Below, in pieces: positions 35,990-48,800 of a DNA stretch of 64,000 bases. The notes beneath the pieces were generated by a model. It was not told where the DNA came from. It saw only the letters and a list, made by a program, of their open reading frames with translations, and did not search any database. The DNA is from Jacaranda mimosifolia (taxonomy: Eukaryota > Streptophyta > Magnoliopsida > Lamiales > Bignoniaceae): assembly GCA_018894105.1 (NCBI GenBank), contig CM032121.1:2419507-2483506 (forward strand), read 5' to 3'. The translations under genes were made by a program, and so were the position numbers. Positions within the stretch are counted from its first letter, which is position 1. Each line of letters opens with the position of its first letter.

Positions 35990-38480
35990 TTACGTAAATT
36001 CACATTACATTGCATTAAAGCCCTCAACTTTAGCTCTATTTTTGACCATGCCTTTTAAATCATGTAACAATCTGAAAAATGAAAACATATAATTATAAAT
36101 ATTTAATATATATGGAATATTGATAGTATTTACACATTAGATTGATTATTTACCTCTCAAAAGGATACATCCATCTATATTCTACATGCCCCCAAACAGT
36201 GCCTCATATGGTAGATGTACCGTCAAGTGCTCCATTGAATAAAAAAAACCTGGTGGGAATATGCGTTCCAACTTACACAAGATAATTGGGATTTTTTTTT
36301 TCCAATTGCAATAAATTACCTTCACATAATTATGTTGCTGCACAATTCCCGAAAAAATCGGCTTAATTCAGTTAAGGGCCTCCACATATTTTGTGGTAGC
36401 AAACTAAAGGCACTTGGTAGCAACGATTGCATAAACACATGGTAATCATGACTCTTCAACCCATGTAATCTCAATTTTGTTTTATCAACACATCTTGCCA
36501 AATTTAAAGCATACCCATTCGGCATTTTAAGATTCTCTAGCCAAGTACACAACTCCCACATTTGGTCAACAGTTAAAGAGAAACAAGCTTTGGGTTTGAT
36601 GTATTTCCCATTCGGTAAAAGTCTCAAATATAACCCCAATCTCCTATAGTATTCCTCCAAGTCAAATCTTGCCTTCTCATTGTCCTTGTCTTGCCTTTGA
36701 CATTCATCACGGTGTTAAGCACACTTTCAAAGATATTTTTCTCGATATGCATAACATCCAAATTATGGCGAACCAAGTTATCTTTCCAATAAGGCAACTC
36801 CCAGAATATACTTTGTTTTGTCCAATTATGTGATACACCTTATCCAGGTAATTTACTAGAAGTTACTAACAAGTCAGTGATTTTGGAAACATTACAAATC
36901 CTCTCCAATATTTGTTGATCGATTAATCTAGGAGGTATCTCTGATTGTTCAATCATTCCCTTATAAAATGCGTCTCTATTCTTCCTAAACATATGATCTG
37001 CAGGCAAGAATTGATGATGGCAATCAAAACATGACACTTTTCAACTATTTTTCAATCTAAATGACTTAGTTCGCTTCATACAAATTGGACATGCTAATTT
37101 TCCTCCAGTCATCCAACCTGATAGCATGCCATAAGCAGCAAAATCATTGATTGTCCACATGAGAGCTGCCCTCAATTGAAAGTTTTGTTTTTTAGAAATG
37201 TCATAAGTTTCTACACATTATTCCCATAACAACTTCAAACCCTCAATTAAAGGTTGTAAATACAAATCAATTATGCTCTTAGGATTATGTGGACCAGGTA
37301 TTATACAAATCAAGAGCATTTAAGGAGTTGGCATGCACAATTCGGGAGGCAAGTTATATGAGTTACAATAACCGGTGAACATGAATATGGTGTAGCAAAT
37401 TGACTAAAGGGGTTAAATCCATCTGCACATAATTCAAGCATAACATTTCTTGGCTCAGATGCAAAATCTGGATGAGTTTCATTGAATGTTTCCAAGCAAA
37501 CCCATCAGAAGGATGACATAAAATACTAGAACTTCTTTTATTTTCAAAGTGCCACCTCATATGCTCGGCTGATTTCAAAGATGCATATAATCTTTTGAGC
37601 CGACAAATTAGGGGTAAGTAATGCATCCTTTTGTAATGAATTCGCTTTCCCATTTGATGATCTCTTACGGTTGGTTTAAAATGGGGATGACTGCAAAACT
37701 TACATTCATTCAAATTGGCATCAATTGTGTAAAACAACATACAACCATTGGTACAACAATTGATCTTCATAGAACTTAACCCCAATTTTGAAACCAATTT
37801 CTTCGCTTGGTAAAAGTTATTCGGGACACTGTTTTCTAAAGGATTTGAGGATTTAACAAGTCCTGCCATTCGATTAAGACATCCTTGAGACATATTATAG
37901 TTAGATTTTAAGTACATCATTTGTAGAGTCATAAACAACTAACAATGAGTTTCACAACTTGACCACAATGGTTGTTGGGTAGCAGTCAACATGTCATAAA
38001 AGGCATGAGCATCTATGTTTGGAGGTTCCTCTCTGTTCGGATTAATGCCTTCTGCATGATTAATTTCAGTTTAATGCCTTCCTCATGATTAATTTCAATA
38101 TAAAAACTAGTTCCCATAGCATCATAAACCATGTTTTCATACCTATTACTTGCGGCATCAAAACAAAAATGAGCATTATTAGGAGCTCCCCTATGCACAT
38201 TGAAATCCAGAGGTTCAGTCTCCCCATGTGTAGTCCAATTCTAATAATTAGGCTGAAACCCATATTTTAATAAATGTAAATGTACTTTATCAGGTGTCAA
38301 AAATTTCAAATTCTTACATTTTGAACAAGGACACCTTATTCATCCATCTTTCGAACATTGGGATTGGACGGATGCATAATCAATAAAATTTTTCACTCCA
38401 ACAACAAACTCTCTTGTATAGTCTTTTCGATTTGATAAGAGCCTATTATACATCCAACTACATTCAGCATGAATATCCAT
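35990..38480 (-). pseudogene. TNP2-type CACTA transposase, decayed
   Basis: Starts MDIHAECSWMYNRL at 38480 (Transpos_assoc-type N-terminus), followed by IRCPCSKCKN and HLLKYGFQ...W..HGE signatures. The Transposase_21 region starts at about 37940: LVSKLGLSSMKI, CTNGCMLFY, CKFC and MRWHFENK. A frameshift at about 37480 moves the frame to ETHPDFASEPRNV and LCADGFNPF. CFDCHHQFLPADH (about 37035) and a DUF4218 region (36322-36660: GLKSHDYHVFMQSLLP, FFRELCS) follow, then LTVHLPYEA and RWMYPFER near 36160-36210. At least three in-frame stops (for example after CSKDG and after FQPNY) and frameshifts make it non-functional. Confidence 0.85.
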
Positions 38481-39999
38481 GTTCTATAAAGGAGTAAATT
38501 CAATAAAATCGATTTCAATTTGAATGAAGCAAAAGTAATTTTATTATAAATATTTTGATTTTGATAAAACTATTTGATTATTTACTTTATTAATGTATGT
38601 TTGTTGGAAAGTAGTTGCTTATAGTATAGTTTAGTATATTATTTAGAGATGAATACATTTGGCAAATAAAAAAAAAAAAGTTTAATCGACAAAAGGACGA
38701 AAGGATGAGCTAACAACTGAAGTAGGTAAACAAATTATTTGGGGTATGTTCGATTTGGGATATTAGAATCTACTATGCTTCTAATGTAGGGTAATATCTT
38801 GTTTAATTTGGAAAATGAGATTTGCGGGTCGACCCGTAATTTACCCAAAGCCCACACTGTAGATGAGATTAATAGCTATTGAAGTAGTGGGTTTAGGGGT
38901 GAGATTATGTAATCTCAACCCTCTTTGAAATTTGATTAGGATGGAAATATCAAAATTATTCCTCAAATTCATATATTATTCCATTTATGCATGTCATGAA
39001 TCCTCTAGCAAGAATTTTTCACCAAGGACTATTTTGTCAGCACAAAGATAATAATGTGTATCAAACACCTCCCTAAAATAAGATATACAAATTGCCCAAA
39101 AAATAAGACTCAACATAATGAGTAACATCATTTTAATTGAAAATAATTAATAATATTCATAAACACATAATGACACAAAAACACCCCCTTATGCCCATCA
39201 TCATAATGCAAGCAATTAAAAACCAATCAGCAATAAATGAGAAGGCTCCACCCCTTCTCCCAATACTCCATCCTCCTTCCCAATTCCACCAACTCTAAAC
39301 ATTTCTAATGTATTCTACTGAAAAAATATATAAAATCAAAACAAGGTATGCAAATAAACTTACCTCTAAATGCTCCACAAAACTCAACATTCACAAAAGG
39401 TATCCACCACAGTTGAGATAGTCTATGTCATTAGGCACATGTTACAAGTGCACATAGTTATTAATAAATCATAATTCCATAAACTAAATTAAAACTTATA
39501 TATTTAATACAATTCAATATATACTACCATAAAATTTAATTCAATCAAAATTTTAATAAAATTTTTAATTCAAATAAAAACATAACTTTAACAAAATATA
39601 ACAAATTATAAATCAAATTATATTACTAATAAATAAATCATTATTTGAATTTAACTAATACATAAATCAAATTTTAACTAAAACATAAAGCAAAATTTAA
39701 CTAACTAATATATTATAATTAAAAAAATTACCTTAATTAATGAAGATAATATGAAATACAAGCTCTCCAAACCTGAAACAATAAACAAGCAAAGACCATT
39801 AGCATTTTTCAAAATTAAAACAAATTTTTTTAAAAAATAAAAAATAATCGGGCAGATCGGCCGGCAGCTTGTTCGTGCGCCCAAGTAGCTGGTGTGTGGC
39901 CGGTTGACTGGCCGACCAATTTAGCAAGCAAACAAAAAAAAGAAAAAAGAGAAGACTGAACCTTTTTGAAGAAAAATTGAATCTTCCCCCACCCGACAA
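38481..39999. other. CACTA 5' leader and non-coding interior
   Basis: AT-rich, no gene. A possible MITE lies at about 38741-39072: GGGGTATGTTCGATTTG faces TATCAAACACCTCC. A GC-rich patch at 39848-39925 overlaps two shadow ORFs without domains. Confidence 0.4.
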
Positions 40000-40190
40000 T
40001 TTGCAATGGATTTAAATCCATCGCAAATATTTTTATTTTTTTTAGTCTTTTCAGGTTTTGCGACGGTTACAAATCCGTTGCAAAACTTGAGTTTTGTGAC
40101 AGATTCAAATCCATCGCAAAAGTTTCTGAATGCCAAGATTAATTTATTCAAGATTGCCATTTTGCAATGGATTTTTTCTGTCGCAAAAAA
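40000..40190. repeat. CACTA subterminal palindrome array
   Basis: Four inverted repeats of the core TTTTGCGACGGATT: 40000-40027, 40056-40085, 40091-40121 and 40160-40190, each about 28-31 bp with a short centre. Such subterminal repeats are the binding sites of CACTA accessory transposase proteins. Confidence 0.8.
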
Positions 40191-40438
40191 TAGTTTTTTT
40201 AGTAGTGTCATTTCCACTAACTACTTTTCAACAATGTAAATGAAAATGAGAAATGAAAACAAAACCAAACGGGCCCTTAATACTCTATGATCAACATAAT
40301 TTTGGATTTAGTTCAATTAGACTTGACTAGGTTGATGAAAGTGCCTGGTAAATTATGTTATTTTAACAACATTTTATAACTTGTTAAATGACGTTATACT
40401 ATAAATACTCCCAATTCCTCATTTTACTGGTACACTTA

Positions 40439-40752
40439 GGGCTCGTTTGGTTTTATTTTCATTTTTAATTTCCATTTTCATCGTTTCTAAAATTTGAAAA
40501 GTTAGTTAGTAAAAATGAGTTGAAAATGAGTTTGTATTTGGATAGATTGTTGAAAAAGTAATGATTATGTTGGTTTTAATAGGTTGTAGGAGGAGAGAGA
40601 TAGAAATAATGGAATAGAGAGAAGATACATAGGTTATTGAAAAATGCGATTTGAAAATAAAAATAAAAATGATATTAGGTGAAAATATATAAAAAGTGAT
40701 GTGTTTTATTTTTGAAATAGTAAAAAATGTGAAAATAAAACCAAACAGGCCC
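40439..40752. mobile_element. Tourist-like MITE with perfect TTA duplication
   Basis: GGGCTCGTTTGGTTTTATTT and, reversed, GGGCCTGTTTGGTTTTATTT, flanked by TTA at 40436-40438 and 40753-40755. Unit 2 at about 21205 has the uninterrupted site CACTTAGTCTCTC. 314 bp. Confidence 0.88.
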
Positions 40753-42108
40753 TTAGTCTCTCTCAGAACTTACTTGACTCGTATACTAATATGAACATTG
40801 GTGTTTTACTTGAACAACTCTTAGTGACCCTAATTTGTCTTTGTAATTTCACGATTTTTCTTTTTATTTTTGATAATTTGTAATTTCATGATCTTGATAT
40901 ATGTTTTGAATTAATTCAACCCATTAAAAATTAATCCAACCCAACTTAAATTATTTTGAGATAATGAGTTTCGAGTTTCGACAACTTAAATCGCCTTTGA
41001 TGATTAAAAGGGTGTTTGACTAAACTTATTTAAAATTTCTTATAAGCTCCTACATCTTGTAAGATGTTTTTGGAGCTTATAAGATTCTAATTTTTTTTTC
41101 TAAAAGCTAAGTACCTAAAGTGTTTTGATAAAATAAGACTTTGAAGCATATAAGATGTTACTAATGGCAATTTTGTAATTAATATAATTAAAATTAAGAG
41201 GCTTGTTAAAATCTTAAAATGTTAGGAACTCCTTACTTTTTTAAAAAGAGTTTATAAAGCCCCTAATATCTTATTTGAGAAGCTTGTAAACACTTTTTTA
41301 AAAAACTTTGCGCAACAATTTTTGACATTTTACAAGATATTTTGAAAAGCTTATAAGCTCACCAAACACCCTCTTAACATCTAGATCTTGTCTGTAATCC
41401 AAACAAAACAGTACCAAGCTTAGAAATAAATTGTGTATAAAATTGCATCATTTTTGCCTATTTCCACACCTAAACCCTTACTAGTTGGTCTTCTTGTAAA
41501 ATGACAAATGGAGGGGAGCATGCTCCGTTTTCTTTTATCCACATCATTTCTGATAATATAATTTCTCACATTATGTTTGATTTAAGAATTTTGATGAGAA
41601 AAGAAGAATGTCAAGGAAAAAAAAAAGTAAAATAAAAAAAATATAAAATTTCAAGTTTATTTGGTTGCTGAAGAAAAGAATTGGAAGAAAAGGGGTTAAA
41701 CAGGATTTTTCCCAATTTATCTTACCATTTTGTGAGGAAAATTCATTTTCTTCCAATATATTATATTTTCTTCTAAGTTTTTTTTTTTTACTGTTTCTCT
41801 TACCAACGAAACAATGAAAGTTATTTTTCATTGCATTTTCTTTTCATTTCCTCATCAAAATCTTTGAAGCAAACATACTGTTAAAGTATTTTTTTTCCAA
41901 TTAAAACAATGATGTAATGTCTAACTGAGCTTTGTTACTATATTGAAAGGTAAAATTATAAAAATACACACACAAAAAAAATCTTATTTATTTTTGCAAA
42001 TTTATATTTAAGACTTGATAATAACGTTATCATTGAATAATAAACATGGAAAATGTCTGGCCTCATCTATCCTGGTGCAAAGAATAGTACACCTACCAAT
42101 ACCACAAT

Positions 42109-42408
42109 TTTTTTGATTTGTAAAAGGAAGAAAGCAGTAGTGGCGATTTTGTCTTCTCCCGTTATGTTATGTTCGAACTTTTGTATTCAGCCGCGAACAT
42201 ATCAGATACCTGAACAACCCATGTAAGCACGGATCCCGTCAGCGTAGTACCACCAAGGATAGAGTAAAGTCCATAGAGGCTGGCGTTAGTCCACACCTAG
42301 GTCAAATATCATACAATTAGCAAATGTTTGTGACAAATGCATAAAAGGGATTCAAACTCAAGACGTGATCTTACCGAACCACTTTGGAGTAAGTTTGGAA
42401 CCACTCAA
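42109..42408 (-). mobile_element. Retroposed insert with captured exon and 13-bp TSD
   Basis: Flanked by CCAATACCACAAT at 42096-42108 and 42409-42421; units 1 (about 15940) and 4 (about 59140) have the site empty. The T run at the left end is a poly(A) on the minus strand. The minus strand starts GTTGAGTGGTTCC and has a box-B-like GAGTTTGAATCCC, as a tRNA-type SINE head would. It then has a splice-acceptor-like TTTGACCTAG at 42297-42306 followed by an open frame 42296-42162 (44 codons plus TAA; begins VWTNASLYGLYS, ends EYKSSNIT) and an untranslated tail. The peptide has a hydrophobic, GT-rich middle; its parent gene was not recognised. Confidence 0.7.
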
Positions 42409-42421
42409 CCAATACCACAAT

Positions 42422-43558
42422 AATTGATGGGTAAGTGGTAATTTCACCCAAAATTGACGGACATATGAATGCCACGAGTGTGGGGGGGCAAAAAAACTTT
42501 CACGTGACTTTTTTCACCATAATGCTCATGTGTCATGTCCTTTGCAACATAATTGATGGTGCACCGACATGAATTCAAGGGTTTTTTTTTTTTTAAAATC
42601 AATAAAATGGTGGAATTTTGTTTTTGGATTGTGCCTATGTAGAATTAGTGCTTGATAAAAAAAAAATGATTGTATAGATATTATTTTATTGTAAGAATTG
42701 ATTTTTATATTAATTTAATTCTTGTTAGACTTGAGCCCATTTAAATTGCGAAGCTCATTTTGAATGGATTTTTTTATTTAATTAATTTGACTTTCTTTTA
42801 TTTTTACATTTAGCCCTTAAGGTCTTAATTTATTATATTAATAATAAATCACAAGATAAGATGCAATATGGCAATGATTTTCTCTCAAAGGAAAAACGAA
42901 AATAAGAATCTTGCTAACATGCTATGCACTCGTTTGGTATCATTTTCAATCTTCATTTTATTATTTTCTACTATTTCAAAAATAAAATATATTACTTCTT
43001 ACACATTTTCACTCGACATCATTTTCATTTTCAAAATACATTCCCAAATAACCTATATATCTTCTCCCAATAATCTGGATATCTTCTTTTTCTATTCCAT
43101 TATTTCTCTCTCTCTCCATCTACAATCTACTAAATCCAACATTTTAATTTACCAACAATTCATTCAAATATAAACTCATTTTCAACTTATTTTTACTAAG
43201 TACCTTTTTAAATTCTAAAAATGTTGGAAATGAAAATAAAACCAAACAGACGCTCTAGTTTTCATACAAAATTGTAGTTCATATATACATAATATATATT
43301 TATGAAATAAAATATAAATTAAAACAGAAAATTAAAAATATAACAAAACAATACGAAACAGAACAAAAATGGATAGCCAACCAATTAAAAAATATTGATT
43401 CTTGAGAACCCAAATATAATTATTTTGAAATTATTAAACAAAAGAATATCCCAAATGCAAACAAACTATTTCCGACAAATATCTTTATACTTTATTTGGT
43501 AACTTTTCCACCAGTTTTTTCGCTTTATGTTTTTGTTTTTTCCTCACATGTAAAGTAT
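42422..43558. other. Unit 3 sequence upstream of PLAT-C, no gene
   Basis: AT-rich DNA paralogous to 16090-16890 and 60515-62530. A Tourist-like MITE at about 42925-43255 (CTCGTTTGGTATCATTTTCA facing AAAATAAAACCAAACAGACG) is specific to this unit. No coding. Confidence 0.45.
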
Positions 43559-43565
43559 TATAAAT
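43559..43565 (+). promoter_or_regulatory. TATA box of PLAT-C
   Basis: TATAAAT 65 bp before the start codon, after CCTCACATGTAAAG. The CACGT of copies A and B is CATGT here and in D. Confidence 0.6.
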
Positions 43566-43629
43566 TGTTGAGCTAAAAGTCCAGCTCATTTGCATTTACC
43601 AGAAAAGAAAAACGTTGCATGCAATCCCA

Positions 43630-44302
43630 ATGGCAGTGAACCGCCTCTTCTTCCATCTCCTCATCCTTTCCTCCATCTCAGCTATCTGCAGATCTGTAAG
43701 TATCTCTTTCTTCGATCACATCTCATAACTATCGGTTTCAAATTTCATACACAGCAAAAAATTAATCCGCGGTGACCCCATTTCAATTTTGTGCATATTT
43801 CTGAAGTTTTTGTGCTCAAAATGTGAGAAAAATGCAGGATTATGCGGATTGTGTCTACACGGTATATGTGAAGACGAGCTCAATCTTAAGGGTAGGGATG
43901 GACGCTAACATCAGCTTAAGTCTGTACGATGCAAATGGTTATGGAATTAGGATCGACAATCTGGTGTCTTGGGCCGGGCTTATGGGTCCATGACATGACT
44001 ACTTCAAGAGGGGAAACCTTGATATCTTTAGCGGACGAGTTCCATGATTGGCCGAGTTTGCTTGTAAGATGAACCTCACATCTAATGGAACGGGTTCGTA
44101 TCCCGGATGGTACTGTAACTATGTCCTTGTGACCACAATTGGGATCCACAAGAAGTGTGATAAGATACAGTTCAATGTGGATCAATGGCTGGCCACTGAT
44201 GAGCCACCGCATGAGCTCACTGCCATCAAGAACTATTGTTCATTCGATGGCAAGAAGCCTGTGATGTACAGTTCGGATTTGTCGCTGGTTTTTGTGGTGT
44301 AG
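43630..44302 (+). pseudogene. PLAT-C: PLAT/LH2-domain gene with two nonsense codons
   Basis: Exon 1 43630-43695 (MAVNRLFFHLLILSS..., ending ICRS), intron 142 bp with GT-AG, exon 2 43838-44302. The frame is uninterrupted through DNLVSWAGLMGP and then meets TGA at 43991-43993 (AGA in D) and TGA at 44045-44047 (TGT in D, a conserved Cys). No indel occurs, so the same frame continues to TAG at 44302 and keeps the full C-terminus (KKPVMYSSDLSLVFVV) that A, B and D lack in whole or part. This copy therefore shows the ancestral 3' end of the family here. Exon lengths and the long intron ally it with D. Confidence 0.88.
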
Positions 44303-44467
44303 AAGATCTTCGGGCTCTATTTGGGTATATGTTTGTGGGGTTTCAAACCTTTTGCTTTAAGCCATCTACCACTTTGAGTGTGATTGCCTATAGTGTGAAT
44401 GTTGTAGATTAAGACGACTAAATAAATGGGAAAGTACTGTAATAAAGTATGTAATGAAGTACTGTAA

Positions 44468-44490
44468 TGCCCTTTTTGTTAAAAAGGCCA
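44468..44490 (+). other. 3' UTR hairpin of PLAT-C
   Basis: TGCCCTTTTT-GTT-AAAAAGGCCA, one mismatch to the perfect copy-B stem. AATAAA follows at about 44508. A long pyrimidine tract (CTTTTT repeats) lies at 44536-44583. Confidence 0.5.
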
Positions 44491-44764
44491 TCATCATGTT
44501 TTAATGAATAAAATGAACTTATGTTCTTGGAGTATCTTTCTTTTCTTTTTCTTTTTCTTTTTCTTTTTCTTTTTTTTTTTCCTTGTTTTTTTCGTTGCTT
44601 TATTGAATTCAAAAATCATTTGTTTGCTAGTACAAATTGAGTTAATGGCTCCTCCATTGAATTTTACTTTAAATGGTTGTATAATGTTGAGCTTTAAGGC
44701 CATGGCCATATTTGATTCAAAATATTAATACTAGTGAAAATTTAAATATGAGGTGATTAAAATA

Positions 44765-44960
44765 GGGTTAATTACACTTTGCCATCCGAACTATTCGATT
44801 TTTTACACTTTGCCTCAAACTTTTTTTGTTTACAATCGACCATCTAAACTTTGTATTTTTTTACATGGTGGCATATATTGGCGTTTTCGGTGGAATATTC
44901 CACCATGATTCCATCACATGCAACGCATGAGCCTATCTTTAAGGGCAAAGTGGTTAGCAC
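44765..44960 (+). repeat. MULE left terminal inverted repeat
   Basis: Matches the reverse complement of 51425-51574 with about 90 percent identity by eye apart from two insertions. Ends near GTTAGCACAATCTGATTTCC. Confidence 0.85.
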
Positions 44961-45836
44961 AATCTGATTTCCTAAATTAATAAAAAAAAAAAAACACAAA
45001 AGCCCCACAAAATCAGATTTAGAGCACGAGGTTTCTCACTTCAAATTTCACGTTCTCACTTCACTTCTCTTGGCGATTAGGGCTTATTCAGATTTTAAAC
45101 TCAAAACTCTTGTGTACAACAAATCTAACACTGATAATTTTTCTTTCGTTCCTGTAAATGCTTCAATGGTTTGGCAAATTTGCAATGAGACTAAGGGGAA
45201 GTTGCAAACAGGACGAATTTCTCTAGATTGCAATATGAAAATTTAAGGTTTAATGTTAGTTGATTGTGTTGGGTATTAGTTGAATGTGTTGGGTATTAGT
45301 TAAATTTAAGTTTTTATGATACATATAAGTGTAATTTCTTAATTTTTATGCAAGTTATGTCTGATTTGTTTTGGGCAGTGGAACATTTGCATGTCGGGTA
45401 ATATTAGTTTGAATGTAATGGGACATTTAGATATTTTTGTACTGATTCTATCCTTGCTTTTTTTTGTATTTATTTGCTAAATTCCCTTTTTTTGGCAACT
45501 TGTACTTTTAATTGAGATGGGACCACTTTTGAAATTATGTGTTCTCTTTTTTCGCTTTTCATTTTTTTATTTCCGTTGGATGGACCACATTCTGGGTAGA
45601 GTTTGTTGATAAATGTGGATTGGGGCACAAGCAGAGACATACTTTGTCTATGCTTTTGGTATTTGTTTTTTGTCCCCAAATGAATTATTTATCTTTTTTT
45701 TGATTGTCTGCCATGTGAATTTTTTTATAGTTACTGGATTATTTAATTACTAGATTATAGTTACTAGATTATTAAACATAAATTGATTAATTTTTTTCCA
45801 CACACCAGGTCCTAATTCTGACAATTTACCATAAGA

Positions 45837-48800
45837 ATGCATCATTCTGGAAGGTTTTTAAATTTAGACTGTTTAACTTATGTTGAGGGTGCAATTAGTC
45901 ATATAGATTTTTGTGATCCTGATGAAATGTCATTGCTAGAGTTAATGAGTATGGCCAAAGAAATTGGGTTAGATGGTGAAGTTGCTTTTTATTATAGTAG
46001 AACTGGGTAGATGACTCAAGTTGCTTGATAATAATGACAACAGATAATGATGCAGTTAACCTAGTGAATTTCATTGATGAACATAGGATGGTTGGGGTGT
46101 TTGTAGATCACCAGAAATTTAATGAACCTTCTTCTCTACATGAGGTTGAATTTGAGTCTGTGGGAGAATATATAGATTATTTTCCTAGTGTTAATGAGAG
46201 GTTAGACTTTCTTGGTGAAGGAGAGAATGAGCTTAATATAGATGGTGAAAAAGAGTTGTCAAATACTGAAAATAATGAAATGAATAAACCTAACTTACAG
46301 AAAGATGTAGAGTTGCCAAGTTCTGAAAACAACTCAAATGGTGCGGCTCATGGTCAAGATGATATTAATACAACAACATAATATGTTAGTGAGGCTTATC
46401 TAGGTACTGATGCTCCTCCAAGGTTGAACTTTGATGTAGTTGATTTCCATCAAAATAGTGATAGTGAGGATGAGCAGTCCATTGGTGAAGATTCTGAATT
46501 ATTAATAATTTGATTGATAGTGATTGTGATGTCTCAGATGATGACACATTATATGACAAATGTGTAGATCTAGACATAGAATGGGGTGGGTTACATATGT
46601 CAAATGCCAAAGTAACTAGTGAGCATAGGGAGACTAGTGGAGATAGTGAGTCAAGTGATGGAGGAGGGCAAAACATGCACAATGGGCATCCATTTTTAAT
46701 ACAAGGGCAGATGATTGTGATCCTACTTTTGAGTTAGGAATGTGCTTCAGCGACACTGCTACATTTAGGTAAGCAGTTAGGCAACATTATATTACACATG
46801 ATAGGGATATAATCTTCACAACCAATGATAAGCACAAAGTCCAAGCAAAATGCAAACATGAGACTTGTCCATGGGTTATTTATGCTTCTAGGGTTTAGGG
46901 TGAGGATACTATGCAGGTGAAACCTATAATGGGAAGCATCAATGTCCTAGGTAATAGAGATACAAAGATAAAATTTGGTTTGATCCCAAATGGCCTGTTA
47001 ATTCAATGTTGACAATAATGCCAAAAGACATGAAGCTTCTGTTTAATAAGAGTCAAATGTTTAGGGCAAAGAAGAAAGTGTTTAAAATGGGTAGTGGATG
47101 TGACACTGAACAATATGCTATGCTTTGGTCTTATGCAGAGGAAATAAAAAAGACTAATTCAGGTACAACAGTTAAGATAAAATGTAAACTTGTTGGGGGG
47201 CAACCACAATTTAAAAGGTTTTACTTATGCTGGGGGGCATTCTTGGGTGGGATTTACGTGAAAGAATATTTAGTTGATTGGAAATAGGCTTTCTCTGGAA
47301 AGTGGCTCCGCTTTGGGGGCTTTTGACGCAAGGAGCAACGAAGGGGCTGTGTCTTGATGGGTGTCATTTTAAAAGTTCTGCTGGTGGCATTCTCTTAGCT
47401 ACTGTGGGGATTGATGCCAATAATTGCATATATCCCTTTGCATATGCAGTTGTAGAGAAAGAAAAGAAGAAGTCATGGGGTTGGTTTATAGACTTACTGG
47501 TCCCAGACTTGAATATAGTGAATCCTTACCACTGGACCATAATGTCAAACAAACAAAAAGGTTTGGTTGATGCTATAGATATGTTCTTACCTGGGTGTGA
47601 GCATAGATTCTATGTGATGCATTTGTATAAAAACTTTAAAGCTGCACATAAAGGATTAGCACTGAAAAATATTTTCTGGAAAGCTGCAAGGGCATTTAGA
47701 GTTGTTGATTTTGATAGAGCTATGACTAAATTAAGAGATAGGGATGGAGCAGCATATGATTGGTCTGTGCAGAGATCGCCGGCCCACTGGTCAAGGTCTC
47801 ATTTCAGCACCTACTCAAAGTGTGACATTATTGAATAATATGTTAAAAAGTTTTAATGTTGTTATTCTGAGAGCTGCAAGCAAGCCTATCCTGTCTATGC
47901 TTAAGATAATTAGGCTTACTTTGATGAAGAGGGTACATATGAGGAGGGATCAAATGGAAAAGAGCTCTAGTGTCTTTTGTCCAAAAGTTACCAAGATTTT
48001 AGAGGACTTGAAGAAGAAATCCATAGAGTTCATCGCCTACTTGAATGGTAAAGATGAATTTGAAATTGAAAGCTGATATGGTAGTAGGTTTAGGGTGCAT
48101 TTGGGGAGAGAACATGCAGTTGTGGAAGAGAACATGCAGTTGTGGGAGATGGGAGCTTAGTGGCATCCCATGTGCACATGCCATTTGTGGTTTGTACTAC
48201 ATGGGGTATAATCCTAAAGAATATGTGGATGACTGTTACAAGAAAGAGACTTTTGTCAAGACATATAGCCATTTGTTGGGCACACTGAATGGCATTGATA
48301 TGTGGCCTAAGGTAGATATGTTAGCATTGATTCCACCAGTTGCTGAAAGGTTGCCTGGGAGGCTGAAGTTGAATAATAGAAGAAGATAACTTGATGAAAA
48401 GAGAAAGCCTACTCCAACTAAGACCAAGACTAATTCAGGGAAGCTGGGAAAAAAAGGAGTTGTAATGAAGTGCTCAATTTGCCACAAACCTAATCATAAT
48501 GCAAAGGGTTGTCCAATCAAGAAACAAAATCATCCTAACGAAGAGGGATTAGATATTCCTGCACCAATTTCTGAAAGTAATCAACCAACTAGGAAGGTAA
48601 CAAAATTGGATTGCTCTTTCTCATTTTTTCTAATTCTTTTTCTCATTTTTATGCTTATCTGTTGTGTTATATTTCATGCAGGGAAGGGGGAGGAAAAGAA
48701 AGACTTCTGTAGCAAATGATGAAGTAATTGGAAAGGTAAAAAGATTCACATTCATGTTATATGTTTACTTGTATTTAATTGATCTTTTAATTTTTTATTA

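Larger units (their letters stand above)
34336..40207 (-). mobile_element. CACTA (En/Spm) element, one end missing
   Basis: The 5' terminus (minus strand) is at 40207: CACTACTAAAAAAACTA, preceded inward by four subterminal palindromes. Its right flank is in the unit 3 Tourist-like MITE. Two transposon genes on the minus strand follow: a TNP2-type and a Transposase_24-type. The other terminus is absent: the last transposase stop codon (34356-34358) is only about 20 bp from unit 2 sequence, and neither CACTA TIR nor subterminal repeats are found there. A deletion that also removed the left part of unit 3 would explain this. Confidence 0.8.

Noticed and set aside
46386..46682. Minus-strand ORF of 98 residues inside the MULE
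   Set aside because: Shadow of the acidic linker of the transposase on the plus strand.
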